DNA from: JBBRVW01 sp963784645
GTDB taxonomy: Bacteria; Actinomycetota; Actinomycetes; JACCUZ01
DNA: 64,000 bases
Reading direction: 5' to 3'
Assembly: GCA_963784645.1 (NCBI GenBank)
Contig: CAWARY010000003.1
Coordinates: 124,001 to 188,000 of the forward strand
In this document: positions 35,020 through 43,185 of the stretch, piece after piece
Numbering within the stretch: position 1 is the first letter of the stretch
Layout: each line of letters starts with the position of its first letter
Made by a program: the position numbers and the translations under genes
The notes under the pieces: model-generated
Databases searched by the model: none
What the model was told of the DNA's origin: nothing
Seen by the model: only the letters and a program-made list of their open reading frames with translations

Positions 35020-35073
35020 GCGCAGCAGCGCCCCCAGCCGGGTGATGAGCACAGGCCGGGGGCGCTGCCGCGC
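35020..35073 (+). terminator. Long GC hairpin after the 50-residue gene
   Basis: Arms 35020-35039 and 35054-35073 pair over 20 bp (GCGCAGCAGCGCCCCCAGCC and partner) with two A-C mismatches and a 14-base loop, 20 bases after the stop codon. No T-run. Nothing else is visible between here and 35243 apart from a weaker hairpin near 35140. Confidence 0.6.
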
Positions 35074-35243
35074 TGTCTCGGGGCCGTCGAGCGCCACGCT
35101 GCTGGACTGATGCGGTTCACCACAGAACCGCAATCTCGGCGGAGACCGAGACGGTCTCGAACGCCGGGGGCCGGGGCGCTTCCCGCCCAGTAGACCGCAC
35201 AGCCGGGCGGGCCGCCAGGTGTAGCCGCTGCCCGATTCTCGCT

Positions 35244-35513
35244 CTAGCGAGCCGGCGGTACCGCCGTAGCGGCGCGCTCGACGTCACGCGTGCGACGCCA
35301 GGCGGGCACGAACCGGCGCAGGCCCTCCGCGGTGAGCGCCAGCGGCGAGCCGCTGACGGCGTCGGCGTCCCGCAGGAGCTCGACCGCCCGGTGCACATCA
35401 CGCTCGTTCGCACCTCGGGGACAGCCGGCGAGCAGCTCACCCGTCGTGGCGCCAGGGTTGAACACGGCCTGGGTGAGAACACGGTCCTGCACGGCTGCCT
35501 GCATGGTTGCCAT
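35244..35513 (-). CDS. Hypothetical small protein, possible winged helix
   Basis: An 89-residue protein from ATG 35513; ATG 35504 (MQAAVQDRVL) has CGAGGT about ten bases upstream and may be the true start. The sequence NPGATTGELLAGCPRG, RDVHRAVELLRDADAV and SPLALTAEGLRRFVPAWR resembles the helix-turn-helix and wing of small MarR/PadR-like domains, but no family match is certain. The tail is Ala/Pro-rich. It might regulate a neighbour; nothing in the sequence shows which. Confidence 0.4.
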   Translation of the reverse strand: MATMQAAVQDRVLTQAVFNPGATTGELLAGCPRGANERDVHRAVELLRDADAVSGSPLALTAEGLRRFVPAWRRTRDVERAATAVPPAR

Positions 35514-35708
35514 ACCTCGGAGCCTGCCCGCCGGCTCGGTGGCGAACCGGCCGGACGGCCTCCGTTGCTCGAGACGGGCGCTGGACGTCACCCGTCCGGG
35601 CTCACTGACGGGACGCAGGTGCGCGAGCAGCCGGGTCCCGTACAAGGTTCCGGCACGGACCGATCACTCTCATGCCGGTCTCATCAAGCTCCTGTGATCG
35701 TCGGCGAT

Positions 35709-36401
35709 GTGAACCTCACCCATGACCGTCCGCTCATCACCCGGGGCCTGCCTCTCGCAGCCCTCCTGCTGGCAGCCCTGGTCGGCTGCTCCGGTGGGGG
35801 CTCCACCGCCACGTCGTCGTCGGGTGCTGCGTCCTCGACGTCGGGGGCGGCCTCGGCAGCCGCGACTCCGGCCGCGGGCTCTGCCTCTGCGCCCGCCTCC
35901 CCGGGCAAGGTTGCCGCGGTCCCGGCGGAGAGCAACCCGCCTGGCGACATCCCGGACAACCTGGCATTCGTGCGCTACCGCAACACCGCTGGTGGCTACG
36001 CCTTCACGCACCCGGAGGGCTGGGCCCAGACCGGCAGCGGGTCCACCGTCAACTTCACCGACAAGCTCAACGGAGTGACCGTCCACAGCACGACGGCGAC
36101 GTCCGCGCCGACGGTGGCTTCGGCCCGATCGACAGACGTGACGCGCTTGCAGCAGTCGGTTCCTGCGTTCCACCTCAGCACCATCACGCCCGTCAGCCTG
36201 CCGGGTGGCACGGGAGTGCGGATCGTCTTCCGGCGCAACTCCGACGCCGACCCCGTCACCGGCAAGGTGTACCGGGACGAGGTCGAGGAGTACCTCGTGT
36301 TCAGCGCGGATCGGCTGGTGCAGATGGACCTGTACGGTCCCGTCGGCGCGGACAACGTCGACGCCTACCGGACCATGTCCCAGAGTCTGCGGATCCGATG
36401 A
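35709..36401 (+). CDS. Lipoprotein with PsbP/LpqN-like domain
   Basis: A 230-residue lipoprotein starting at GTG 35709 (GTG 35694 is also open; neither has a good ribosome site). LAALLLAALVGC ends in the lipobox Cys, a Ser/Ala/Pro linker of about 60 residues follows, then a compact domain NTAGGYAFTHPEGWAQT, FTDKLNGVTVHS, TGVRIVFRRNSD and EEYLVFSADRLVQMDLYG, the pattern of Mog1/PsbP/LpqN-type folds. ATGA overlap with the ABC ATPase gene shows it belongs to the export cassette, probably as an external partner of the FtsX-like permease. Confidence 0.75.
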   Translation: MNLTHDRPLITRGLPLAALLLAALVGCSGGGSTATSSSGAASSTSGAASAAATPAAGSASAPASPGKVAAVPAESNPPGDIPDNLAFVRYRNTAGGYAFTHPEGWAQTGSGSTVNFTDKLNGVTVHSTTATSAPTVASARSTDVTRLQQSVPAFHLSTITPVSLPGGTGVRIVFRRNSDADPVTGKVYRDEVEEYLVFSADRLVQMDLYGPVGADNVDAYRTMSQSLRIR

Positions 36402-37063
36402 CCACACCCGTCCTGCACGCCCAGGGCCTGCACCGCTTCTTCCGCAGAGGCGGCGAAGAGGTCGCCGCGCTGCGGGACGTCTCCCTGACCCTGCTCCCGG
36501 GGGAGACCGTCGCGGTCGTCGGGCCCTCCGGCTCCGGCAAGTCCACCCTGCTGAACCTGCTCGCCGGCCTCGACGACCCCGACGGTGGCAGCGTGACGGT
36601 GACGGGCCAGGCGATGAGTCACGAGAGCGCCAGCAGCCAGGCCCGGCTTCGTGGCCGGCGGATCGGTGTGCTGACCCAGTCCAGCGGGCTGGTCGAGCAC
36701 CTCGACGTGCTCGGCAACCTGCGGCTGGCGGGGTCGTTCCGGCCTGCTGCGCCCTCGACCGGCGAGCTGCTCGACCTGCTGGCGGCCGTCGGCCTGCACC
36801 ACCGATCCGCCGCGCGGCCGTCGACCCTCTCCGGCGGTGAGACGGCGCGGGCCAACCTCGCGGTCGCTCTGTCAGGCGGTCCGGCGCTGCTGCTGGCCGA
36901 CGAGCCCACCGCAGAGGTGAGCCGGGACGAGGAGGGCGTCATCCTCGAGCTGCTGCGGGAACTGCAGCCGGCAGACGGGGCCACCGTGCTGGTCACGCAC
37001 TCGACGGCTGTCGCCGACGCCGCCGACCGGGTCGTCCACCTCGTGGACGGTCGGGTCCGGTGA
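36398..37063 (+). CDS. ABC transporter ATPase 1 (MacB/LolD type)
   Basis: A 221-residue ATPase. Walker A is GPSGSGKST (42-50), the Q-loop VLTQSSGLVEHLD, the signature LSGGETARANLAVAL, Walker B LLLADEPTAEVS, and the switch VTHSTA. In most relatives the D-loop reads TGxLD after the Walker B Glu; here it is TAEVSRDE, which may weaken one of the two sites. It overlaps its neighbours by four bases on both sides and is followed by a second ATPase, so the transporter probably uses a heterodimer. Confidence 0.88.
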   Translation: MTTPVLHAQGLHRFFRRGGEEVAALRDVSLTLLPGETVAVVGPSGSGKSTLLNLLAGLDDPDGGSVTVTGQAMSHESASSQARLRGRRIGVLTQSSGLVEHLDVLGNLRLAGSFRPAAPSTGELLDLLAAVGLHHRSAARPSTLSGGETARANLAVALSGGPALLLADEPTAEVSRDEEGVILELLRELQPADGATVLVTHSTAVADAADRVVHLVDGRVR

Positions 37064-37731
37064 GCGCCACGCAGTCCGGCCTGCTCGTCCGCGCCGAGTC
37101 CCTCGGGGTCCGGTTCGGCAGCACCGACGTCTTCCGAGGCGTCGACCTGGAGATCGCTCCCACCACGCAGCTGGCCCTGACCGGCCGCTCCGGCAGCGGC
37201 AAGACCACCCTGCTGCTGGCCCTCGCCGGCCTGCTGGCCCCGACGACCGGCCACGTGAGCTGGCCGGGTCTGGACCCGGACCCGCACCGGCGACGGGCCC
37301 AGATCGGCATGGTCTTCCAGGCACCGTCGCTGATGCCCGAGCTCACGGCGGTGGAGAACGTGACCCTGCCGCTGCGACTCCGGGGCACATCGGTGGCCAC
37401 GGCGCGCGAGGCCGCCATGAGCGCACTGGTGGCCCTCGGCGTCGCTGACGCTGCCGATGCGCTGCCGGCCCAGCTGTCGGGCGGCCAGCAGCAGCGGATC
37501 GCGATCGCCCGCGCACTGGCCGGCGACCACCGGCTCGTCCTCGCCGACGAGCCCACCGGCGCCCTGGACCGGGCCCACGCCCACCAGGTCGCGCTGGCCC
37601 TGCGCGACGGGGTGTCAGCCGCCGGCGGCGCCCTGATCATCGCCACCCATGACCCGGAGCTCGCCGCCATGCTCGACCACCAGCTCGCCGTCACACCCGA
37701 CGGCCACCTGACCGAGGCAGGCGTCCGATGA
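37060..37731 (+). CDS. ABC transporter ATPase 2 (MacB/LolD type)
   Basis: A 223-residue ATPase with all motifs canonical: Walker A GRSGSGKTT (42-50), Q-loop GMVFQAPSLMPEL, signature LSGGQQQRIAIARALAG, Walker B LVLADEPTGALD with the D-loop intact, and switch ATHDPELA. GTG 37060 overlaps the upstream stop. It is the more normal partner of ATPase 1, whose D-loop is altered, and both drive the FtsX-like permease encoded next (ATGA overlap). Confidence 0.9.
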   Translation: MSATQSGLLVRAESLGVRFGSTDVFRGVDLEIAPTTQLALTGRSGSGKTTLLLALAGLLAPTTGHVSWPGLDPDPHRRRAQIGMVFQAPSLMPELTAVENVTLPLRLRGTSVATAREAAMSALVALGVADAADALPAQLSGGQQQRIAIARALAGDHRLVLADEPTGALDRAHAHQVALALRDGVSAAGGALIIATHDPELAAMLDHQLAVTPDGHLTEAGVR

Positions 37732-40361
37732 GGACCACCCGGTGGCTGCGCGGGCTCGTCCGCCGCCGCCCGCTCGAGCTCCTCGTCGCCGCTGTCAGCA
37801 TCGCCGTCGCCGTGGGCTTCGTCGCCAGCCTCGGCTCGTTCGTCACCCAGAGCAGGGCTGCGCTCACGACCCGCGCCGCCGCCTCGGTGCCGGTCGACTG
37901 GCAGGTCCAGGTCACCCCGCAGGGCAGCGCGGCAGCGGTCTCCAAGGACGTGTCCCGGGTGAAGGACCTCCGCACGGTCCAGCAGGTGTCCTTCGCGCAC
38001 GTGCGGGCCCTGGAGTCGACCGGTGTCGGTGGAACCCGCCAGACCGGGCCGGCGTACGTCGTGGCGATCCCGCCCACCTACGCGAAGGCTTTCCCGGGCG
38101 AGCTGCGTCACCTGCTCGGCTCGACCTCCGGCGTCCAGCTCTTCCAGCAGACTGCCGCCAACCTCGCAGCGGCACCCGGCGACCAGATCACCGTGCGCAC
38201 CGCGAGCGGGCAGTCCCCGCTGACGATCGACGGCGTGGTCGACATGCCCGCCGCCGACTCGTTCTTCCAGGTCGTGGGACTCGCGCCAGGGGCCGGCGTC
38301 AGCGCGCCGCCGGACAACGTCGTGCTGGTGCCCCCCAGCGTCTTCGTCCGCGTGGTCGGCTCCACCGCCGTCGTCCGCCAGCTGCACGTCGGCTTCCGGC
38401 ACGACCACCTGCCGGCCGACCCGCACAGCGCGACCCTGCTCGTGCAGGGCCGTGCCAACCACCTGCAGGCCGCCGTCGCCGGGGGCGCGCTGGTGGGCGA
38501 CAACCTGGGCGCTGCCCTGACGGCCGCCGGCGAGGACGCCCGATACGCGGACCTGCTGTTCATCCTGCTCGGTCTGCCCGGGCTGGCACTGGCGGCGGTC
38601 GTGGCCGCGCTGGTCATTGCACTGCGCTCGGAGCGGCGACGCCGCGAGGTGGCGCTGCTGCGGCTGCGCGGAGCGACCGCTGCGCCGATCCTGTGGATGG
38701 TCGCGGGTGAGGCAGCCATCACCGCGGCGGCCGGCGCCGCGCTCGGGCTCCCCCTGGCACTGCTCGCGATCAGGCTGGCGCTTCCCGCTGGGAGCTCCTT
38801 GTCGCTGGGATGGACCCTCGCCGGGGCCGTCGGCGGGCTGCTGCTGGCCGCAGGCACCCAGGCCGGCACGGTCACCCGCCTCGCACTCGGGCGGGCCGAG
38901 TCCGGCGTCGCAGCCGAGGCCGCACGCGGGCAGCGGACCGGCAGCCCGTGGCCGTTGCGGGCCGGGCTGGACGTGGTCCTGCTCGCCGGAGCCGCGGTGT
39001 CGTTCGCGTTGACCGCACGCAGCGGCTACCAGGTCGTCCTGGCGCCGGAGGGTGTGCCGACGACGCAGGTGAACTACGCCGCGCTGCTGGGTCCGGCGCT
39101 GGCCTGGCCGGGCCTGGCACTCCTGGTGTGGCGACTCACCGCCTTCGCGACCGGACGGCGCACCGGGCGGTGGACCCGCTCGCGTCCCGGCACGGCTCCG
39201 GAGCTGGAAGCCGCCGCCATCCGCCGGCGGCGCCGGGTGATCGCGCGCGGTGCTGCTGGTCTGGCGGTGGCACTCGGCCTGGCCGGTTCGACCGCCATCT
39301 TCACTGCGACGTACCAGGCGCAGTCCCGGGTCGACGTCGCCCTCACCGTCGGCAGCGACGTCGCCGTGGTCGAGCCCCCCGGATCGAGCATCGGCCCGGA
39401 CGGCGCCGCCGCGTTGTCCCGCGTGGCGGGCGTGCGAGCCGTCGAGCCGCTGCAGCACCGGTTCGCCTATGTCGGCCCGGACCTGCAGGACATCTACGGC
39501 GTACGGGCCGACACCTTCGCCCGGGTGGCCCCCCTGCAGGACGCCTTCGTGCCGGGCAGCACCGTCACCACGACCCTCGGAGCCCTGGGCTCGACGCCGG
39601 ACGGCGTCCTGCTCTCCGCGGAGACGCTGCACGACTACCAGCTCCACCCCGGCGACCTGATCCGGATCCGCCTGCAGACCGGCTCGGACCAGGCCTACCG
39701 CCCGGTGAGCTTCCACGTGCTGGGGCAGGTCACCGAGTGGCCCACGGCACCCAAGGACAGCTTCATCGTGGCCAACGCCGGCTACCTGGCGTCAGCGACC
39801 GGATCCGACGCCGTCGGGACGTTCCTGGTCTCCAGCGGCGACCCCGCCGGGACCGCCGCCTCGCTGCGGTCGGCGCTGGTCGGTACCGGCGCACGGGTGC
39901 AGGACATCGCCTCCGGACGGGCCACGGTCCCCAGCGCGTCCGGGCTCGCGTCGACCGACCTCACCGGCCTGTCCCGTCTCGAGCTCGGCTTCGGGCTGCT
40001 GCTGGCGCTGGCCTGCTCCGGGCTGGCTCTGCTGGGTGGCATCGTCGAACGGCGACGCGGGCTGGTGCTGCTCGCCGCACTCGGTGCCACGGCACGGCAG
40101 CGCGGCCGGTTCCTGATCGCGGAGGCCAGGGCGATGGTCGCCGCCGGGGTGCTGGGCGGTGCGACGATCGGGGTGGTGATCGCCTACCTGCTGGTCAAGG
40201 TGCTCAACGGCATCTTCGACCCGGCGCCGGCCGCGGCCACCGTGCCGTGGACCTACCTGGGGGTGCTGCTCGCCCTGGTGTGCGGCGTGACCGTCCTCGT
40301 CGTCGCGGGTGTCGGTCGCCTGGTCGCCCGGGCCGGCCCCAGCGCGCTGCGTGACCTGTGA
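37728..40361 (+). CDS. FtsX-like (MacB-type) ABC permease, ten-helix form
   Basis: An 877-residue permease. An N-terminal helix (about residues 18-38) is followed by a large external domain, then three helices around 275-375 (LALAAVVAALVIALRSERRRREVALLRLRGAT is the FtsX signature; core RREVALLRLRGA), two further central helices near 420-475, a second external domain from about 520, and three final helices (LLALACSGLALLGGIVERRRGLVLLAALGATARQ; core RRGLVLLAALGAT). The two halves are duplicated. Such pumps export or move lipids, lipoproteins or peptides by a mechanical mechanism, or defend against membrane-active agents. Confidence 0.88.
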   Translation: MRTTRWLRGLVRRRPLELLVAAVSIAVAVGFVASLGSFVTQSRAALTTRAAASVPVDWQVQVTPQGSAAAVSKDVSRVKDLRTVQQVSFAHVRALESTGVGGTRQTGPAYVVAIPPTYAKAFPGELRHLLGSTSGVQLFQQTAANLAAAPGDQITVRTASGQSPLTIDGVVDMPAADSFFQVVGLAPGAGVSAPPDNVVLVPPSVFVRVVGSTAVVRQLHVGFRHDHLPADPHSATLLVQGRANHLQAAVAGGALVGDNLGAALTAAGEDARYADLLFILLGLPGLALAAVVAALVIALRSERRRREVALLRLRGATAAPILWMVAGEAAITAAAGAALGLPLALLAIRLALPAGSSLSLGWTLAGAVGGLLLAAGTQAGTVTRLALGRAESGVAAEAARGQRTGSPWPLRAGLDVVLLAGAAVSFALTARSGYQVVLAPEGVPTTQVNYAALLGPALAWPGLALLVWRLTAFATGRRTGRWTRSRPGTAPELEAAAIRRRRRVIARGAAGLAVALGLAGSTAIFTATYQAQSRVDVALTVGSDVAVVEPPGSSIGPDGAAALSRVAGVRAVEPLQHRFAYVGPDLQDIYGVRADTFARVAPLQDAFVPGSTVTTTLGALGSTPDGVLLSAETLHDYQLHPGDLIRIRLQTGSDQAYRPVSFHVLGQVTEWPTAPKDSFIVANAGYLASATGSDAVGTFLVSSGDPAGTAASLRSALVGTGARVQDIASGRATVPSASGLASTDLTGLSRLELGFGLLLALACSGLALLGGIVERRRGLVLLAALGATARQRGRFLIAEARAMVAAGVLGGATIGVVIAYLLVKVLNGIFDPAPAAATVPWTYLGVLLALVCGVTVLVVAGVGRLVARAGPSALRDL

Positions 40362-40407
40362 CCCAGTGGGCTCCAGCACCGATAGCGTCGTAGCCGGAGG
40401 ACGCGCC

Positions 40408-41085
40408 GTGAAGCTGTTGGTCGTCGAGGACGACGTGCGGATGGCGGGGCTGCTGCGCCGCGGCCTCGAGCAGGAGGGCTGGGCCGTCGATGTCGCCGGC
40501 GATGCGGTCGATGCCCGGCACGCGATCGCCAGCACCCCCTACGACGCCGTGGTCTGCGACGTCGGGCTGCCCGGCGAGGAGTCCGGGCTCGACTGGTGCC
40601 GATGGCTGCGCCAGGAACGCGTCTGGACACCGGTGCTGATGCTGACGGCCCGCACCGACGTGGGAGACCGGATAGCCGGCCTCGACGTCGGCGCCGACGA
40701 CTACCTGGGCAAGCCGTTCGCCTTCGGTGAGCTGGCCGCCAGGCTGAGGGCGCTGCTGCGTCGCGGCGAGACCGCCCGCCCCGCCGTCCTGGTGACCGGG
40801 GATCTGGTGCTCGACCCGGCCGGACACGACGTGCACTGGCAGGGCCGCCCGGTGGAGCTCTCACCGCGGGAGTTCGCGCTGCTCGACTACTTCATGCGCC
40901 GACCAGGCGACGTCCTGCGCCGCACCGAGATCCTCGACCACGTCTGGGACTACGCCTACGACGGCACGTCCAACGTCGTCGACGTGTACGTCGGGTACCT
41001 GCGCAGCCGCCTCGCCGCAGCCGGGGCGCCGGAGCTGATCCACACGATCCGCGGTGTCGGCTACCGGCTCTCGGCCGCACCGTGA
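40408..41085 (+). CDS. OmpR-family response regulator 1
   Basis: A 225-residue regulator. Receiver: acidic pair ED (Glu7, Asp8), phospho-acceptor Asp51 in VVCDVGLPG, MLTART with the switch Thr, and GADDYLGKPF with Lys. DNA-binding winged helix: VELSPREFALLDYFMRRPGDVLRRTEIL (core LSPREFALLDYFM), NVVDVYVGYLRSRL, HTIRGVGYRL. GTG 40408 has GGAGG seven bases upstream; 46 bases separate it from the permease stop. It is coupled (ATG/GTGA overlap) to kinase 1 and probably controls the preceding ABC operon. Confidence 0.93.
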   Translation: MKLLVVEDDVRMAGLLRRGLEQEGWAVDVAGDAVDARHAIASTPYDAVVCDVGLPGEESGLDWCRWLRQERVWTPVLMLTARTDVGDRIAGLDVGADDYLGKPFAFGELAARLRALLRRGETARPAVLVTGDLVLDPAGHDVHWQGRPVELSPREFALLDYFMRRPGDVLRRTEILDHVWDYAYDGTSNVVDVYVGYLRSRLAAAGAPELIHTIRGVGYRLSAAP

Positions 41086-42455
41086 GGGGCTGGCCCGGCT
41101 CGCTGCGTGGCCGCCTCGTCCTCGGCGCGGTCGCGGTCGGCCTCGTCTTCGCCACACTGTTCGGCGCGATCGCGACCCTCCGGCTGCACCAGGTCGAGGA
41201 CGCCGCGGTGCGGACGGCGCTGCTGACCAGGCTCGACCTCGTGCGTGACCAGGTCCGCCCGGACGGCTCCCTGCTCCCCGACCGTGGCAGCCTGCGCACC
41301 GACCTCGTCCAGGTCGTGGGCCCGGACGGTCGGGTCCTCGCCAGCAGCCCGGCCCTGACCGGCGTCCCGCCTCTCGTTCCGCTGCAGGAGGTGCGGGCGG
41401 GTGGCACCCGCCGGTCGCTGTCCTTGCAGCAGCCCGACATCGACCTCGTGGCCCTCGGCGTACCCCTCCGGCTCTCAGCGAGCGGAACGTCGCCGGCCGG
41501 GACAGGCGCCCTGGTGGTGGCCGTGGACGGCGAAGGGTTCACGGCCGCACGCTCGGACCTGCTCGCTCTGCTGCTCGTCGGGCTCGTCTCGGTCGTCCTC
41601 GCGATCGCGGCGCTGGCCTGGGTGCTCGCGGGTCGCGCCTTGCGCACCGTCACCAGGCTGACCGAGGGCGCCGAGAGCATCCGGCCGGGCGACCTGGAGG
41701 ACGGCCTTCCCGTCCCTGGTCACGACGCCGAGCTCGCGCGACTGGTCGGCGCACTGAACCGGATGCTCCACCGGCTGCACCAGGGCCACAGCAGGGAGCT
41801 CGCCTTCGCCGCCGACGCCGGGCACCGGCTGCGCACCCCTGTCGCCACCCTGCGCGCGGAAGCCGAGCTGGCCCTGCGAGAGACCGACTCGAGCGAGCAC
41901 CTGGCGGCGCTGCAGCGCATCGTCGCAGACGCCGATCAGCTGGCCCTCGTCGTCGACCGGATGCTGGCCCGCACCCGCCCGCGGTCCCGCGCCGGCGCGG
42001 GTCCGGTCCATCCCGTGCTCGAGGCGGCGACCACGAGGTGGTCCCGCCAGGCGACCCTGTCCGGGGTGACCCTCACCGTGGCCCTGCCGGCCGGCCTGGA
42101 CGGCGACATCGCCGCTCCCGGGATCGGGGACGTCGTCGAGCCGATCGTCGACAACGCCATCCGCCACACCCCCACCGGCGGCCGGGTCGGCATCACGGTC
42201 GCTGTGCAGGAGGCCGGCACCCGGATCGAGGTCGACGTCACGAACTCCGGAGACGGGGTCCCGTCCGCGCTGGCCCCGCACATCTTCGACGCATGGGTCA
42301 GCGGGCGCGACGCCAGCATCGCCGGCGGGCTCGGCCTGTGGCTGGCGCGGGAGACCGCGCGCGACGCCGGCGGCGAGGTCACCCTGGTCGACCCGTCGGC
42401 CGGGCGTACCACCTTCCGCGTCGTCCTGCCGTGCACCACGGGCCCGGTCGGGTGA
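41082..42455 (+). CDS. Sensor histidine kinase 1 with altered H-box
   Basis: A 457-residue membrane kinase: helices at about 12-32 and 159-183 with an external sensor between, HAMP 184-236, then the H-box AADAGHRLRTPVATLRAE with the phospho-His at 248. Relatives read HELRTP; here Glu is replaced by Arg (HRLRTP). That Glu is the usual general base for phosphoryl transfer, so activity may be lowered or phosphatase-biased. The ATP domain has VEPIVDNAIRHTP and GGLGLWLARETA; the G1 box is NSGDGVP. It overlaps regulator 1 by four bases. Confidence 0.9.
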   Translation: MRGWPGSLRGRLVLGAVAVGLVFATLFGAIATLRLHQVEDAAVRTALLTRLDLVRDQVRPDGSLLPDRGSLRTDLVQVVGPDGRVLASSPALTGVPPLVPLQEVRAGGTRRSLSLQQPDIDLVALGVPLRLSASGTSPAGTGALVVAVDGEGFTAARSDLLALLLVGLVSVVLAIAALAWVLAGRALRTVTRLTEGAESIRPGDLEDGLPVPGHDAELARLVGALNRMLHRLHQGHSRELAFAADAGHRLRTPVATLRAEAELALRETDSSEHLAALQRIVADADQLALVVDRMLARTRPRSRAGAGPVHPVLEAATTRWSRQATLSGVTLTVALPAGLDGDIAAPGIGDVVEPIVDNAIRHTPTGGRVGITVAVQEAGTRIEVDVTNSGDGVPSALAPHIFDAWVSGRDASIAGGLGLWLARETARDAGGEVTLVDPSAGRTTFRVVLPCTTGPVG

Positions 42456-42465
42456 ACGGGCACCG

Positions 42466-43152
42466 ATGAAGGTCCTGGTCGTCGAGGACGAGCTGCCTCT
42501 TGCTCGCGCGATCCGGCGCGGCCTCAACGACGCGGGGTTCACCGTCGACCTCGTGCACGACGGGGACGACGGGGTGTGGGCGGCGACCGAGAGCCCCTAC
42601 GACGCGATCGTCCTGGATCTGATGCTGCCGACCATCGACGGGCACCGGGTCCTCGAGCTGCTGCGTGAGCGCGGCGTGTGGACTCCCGTGCTGGTGCTCA
42701 CCGCCCGGCACGGGTCGCGCAGCCAGGCCGCGGCGCTGGACATCGGCGCCGACGACTACCTGACCAAGCCGTTCGACTTCGTCGTCCTGGTGGCACATCT
42801 CCGGGCCCTGATCCGGCGGGGCGCACCGGCGCGGCCGGTGGTCCTGCGCGCCGGGGACCTCTCTCTCGACCCGGCCCGCCGTCGGGTCAGCAGGGGCGAC
42901 ACCTCGATCGACCTGACGTCTCGGGAGTTCGCGGTCCTCGAGTACCTCGTGCGGCACAGCGGTGAGGTGGTGTCCAAGTCCGCGATCATGGCCAACGTGT
43001 GGGACGCCAACTACGAGGGTGAGCCCAACATCGTCGAGGTGTACGTCCGCTACCTCCGGCGCAAGATCGACCTGCCCTTCGGTCGGCAGTCGATCCAGAC
43101 GGTCCGTGGAGCCGGCTACCGCCTGTCCGACGACCCGGCGCGCGACACCTGA
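42466..43152 (+). CDS. OmpR-family response regulator 2
   Basis: A 228-residue regulator closely like regulator 1. Receiver residues Glu7/Asp8, Asp51 in IVLDLMLP, LTARHG and GADDYLTKPFDF with Lys are all present; the effector domain has IDLTSREFAVLEYLVRHSGEVVSKSAI (core LTSREFAVLEYLV), NIVEVYVRYLRRKI and QTVRGAGYRL. It starts 10 bases after kinase 1 and is the third gene of the two-component run. Its C-terminus faces the second kinase, tail to tail across 33 bases. Confidence 0.93.
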   Translation: MKVLVVEDELPLARAIRRGLNDAGFTVDLVHDGDDGVWAATESPYDAIVLDLMLPTIDGHRVLELLRERGVWTPVLVLTARHGSRSQAAALDIGADDYLTKPFDFVVLVAHLRALIRRGAPARPVVLRAGDLSLDPARRRVSRGDTSIDLTSREFAVLEYLVRHSGEVVSKSAIMANVWDANYEGEPNIVEVYVRYLRRKIDLPFGRQSIQTVRGAGYRLSDDPARDT

Positions 43153-43185
43153 TCGGTGCCCGGCGCGCACCGACCGGGCGACACG

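Noticed and set aside
37728..39716. Very long minus-strand frame (about 900 residues) opposite the ABC genes
   Set aside because: Repetitive Arg/Gly/Gln composition without domains; high GC makes long antisense frames common. The plus strand has complete ABC and FtsX motifs.
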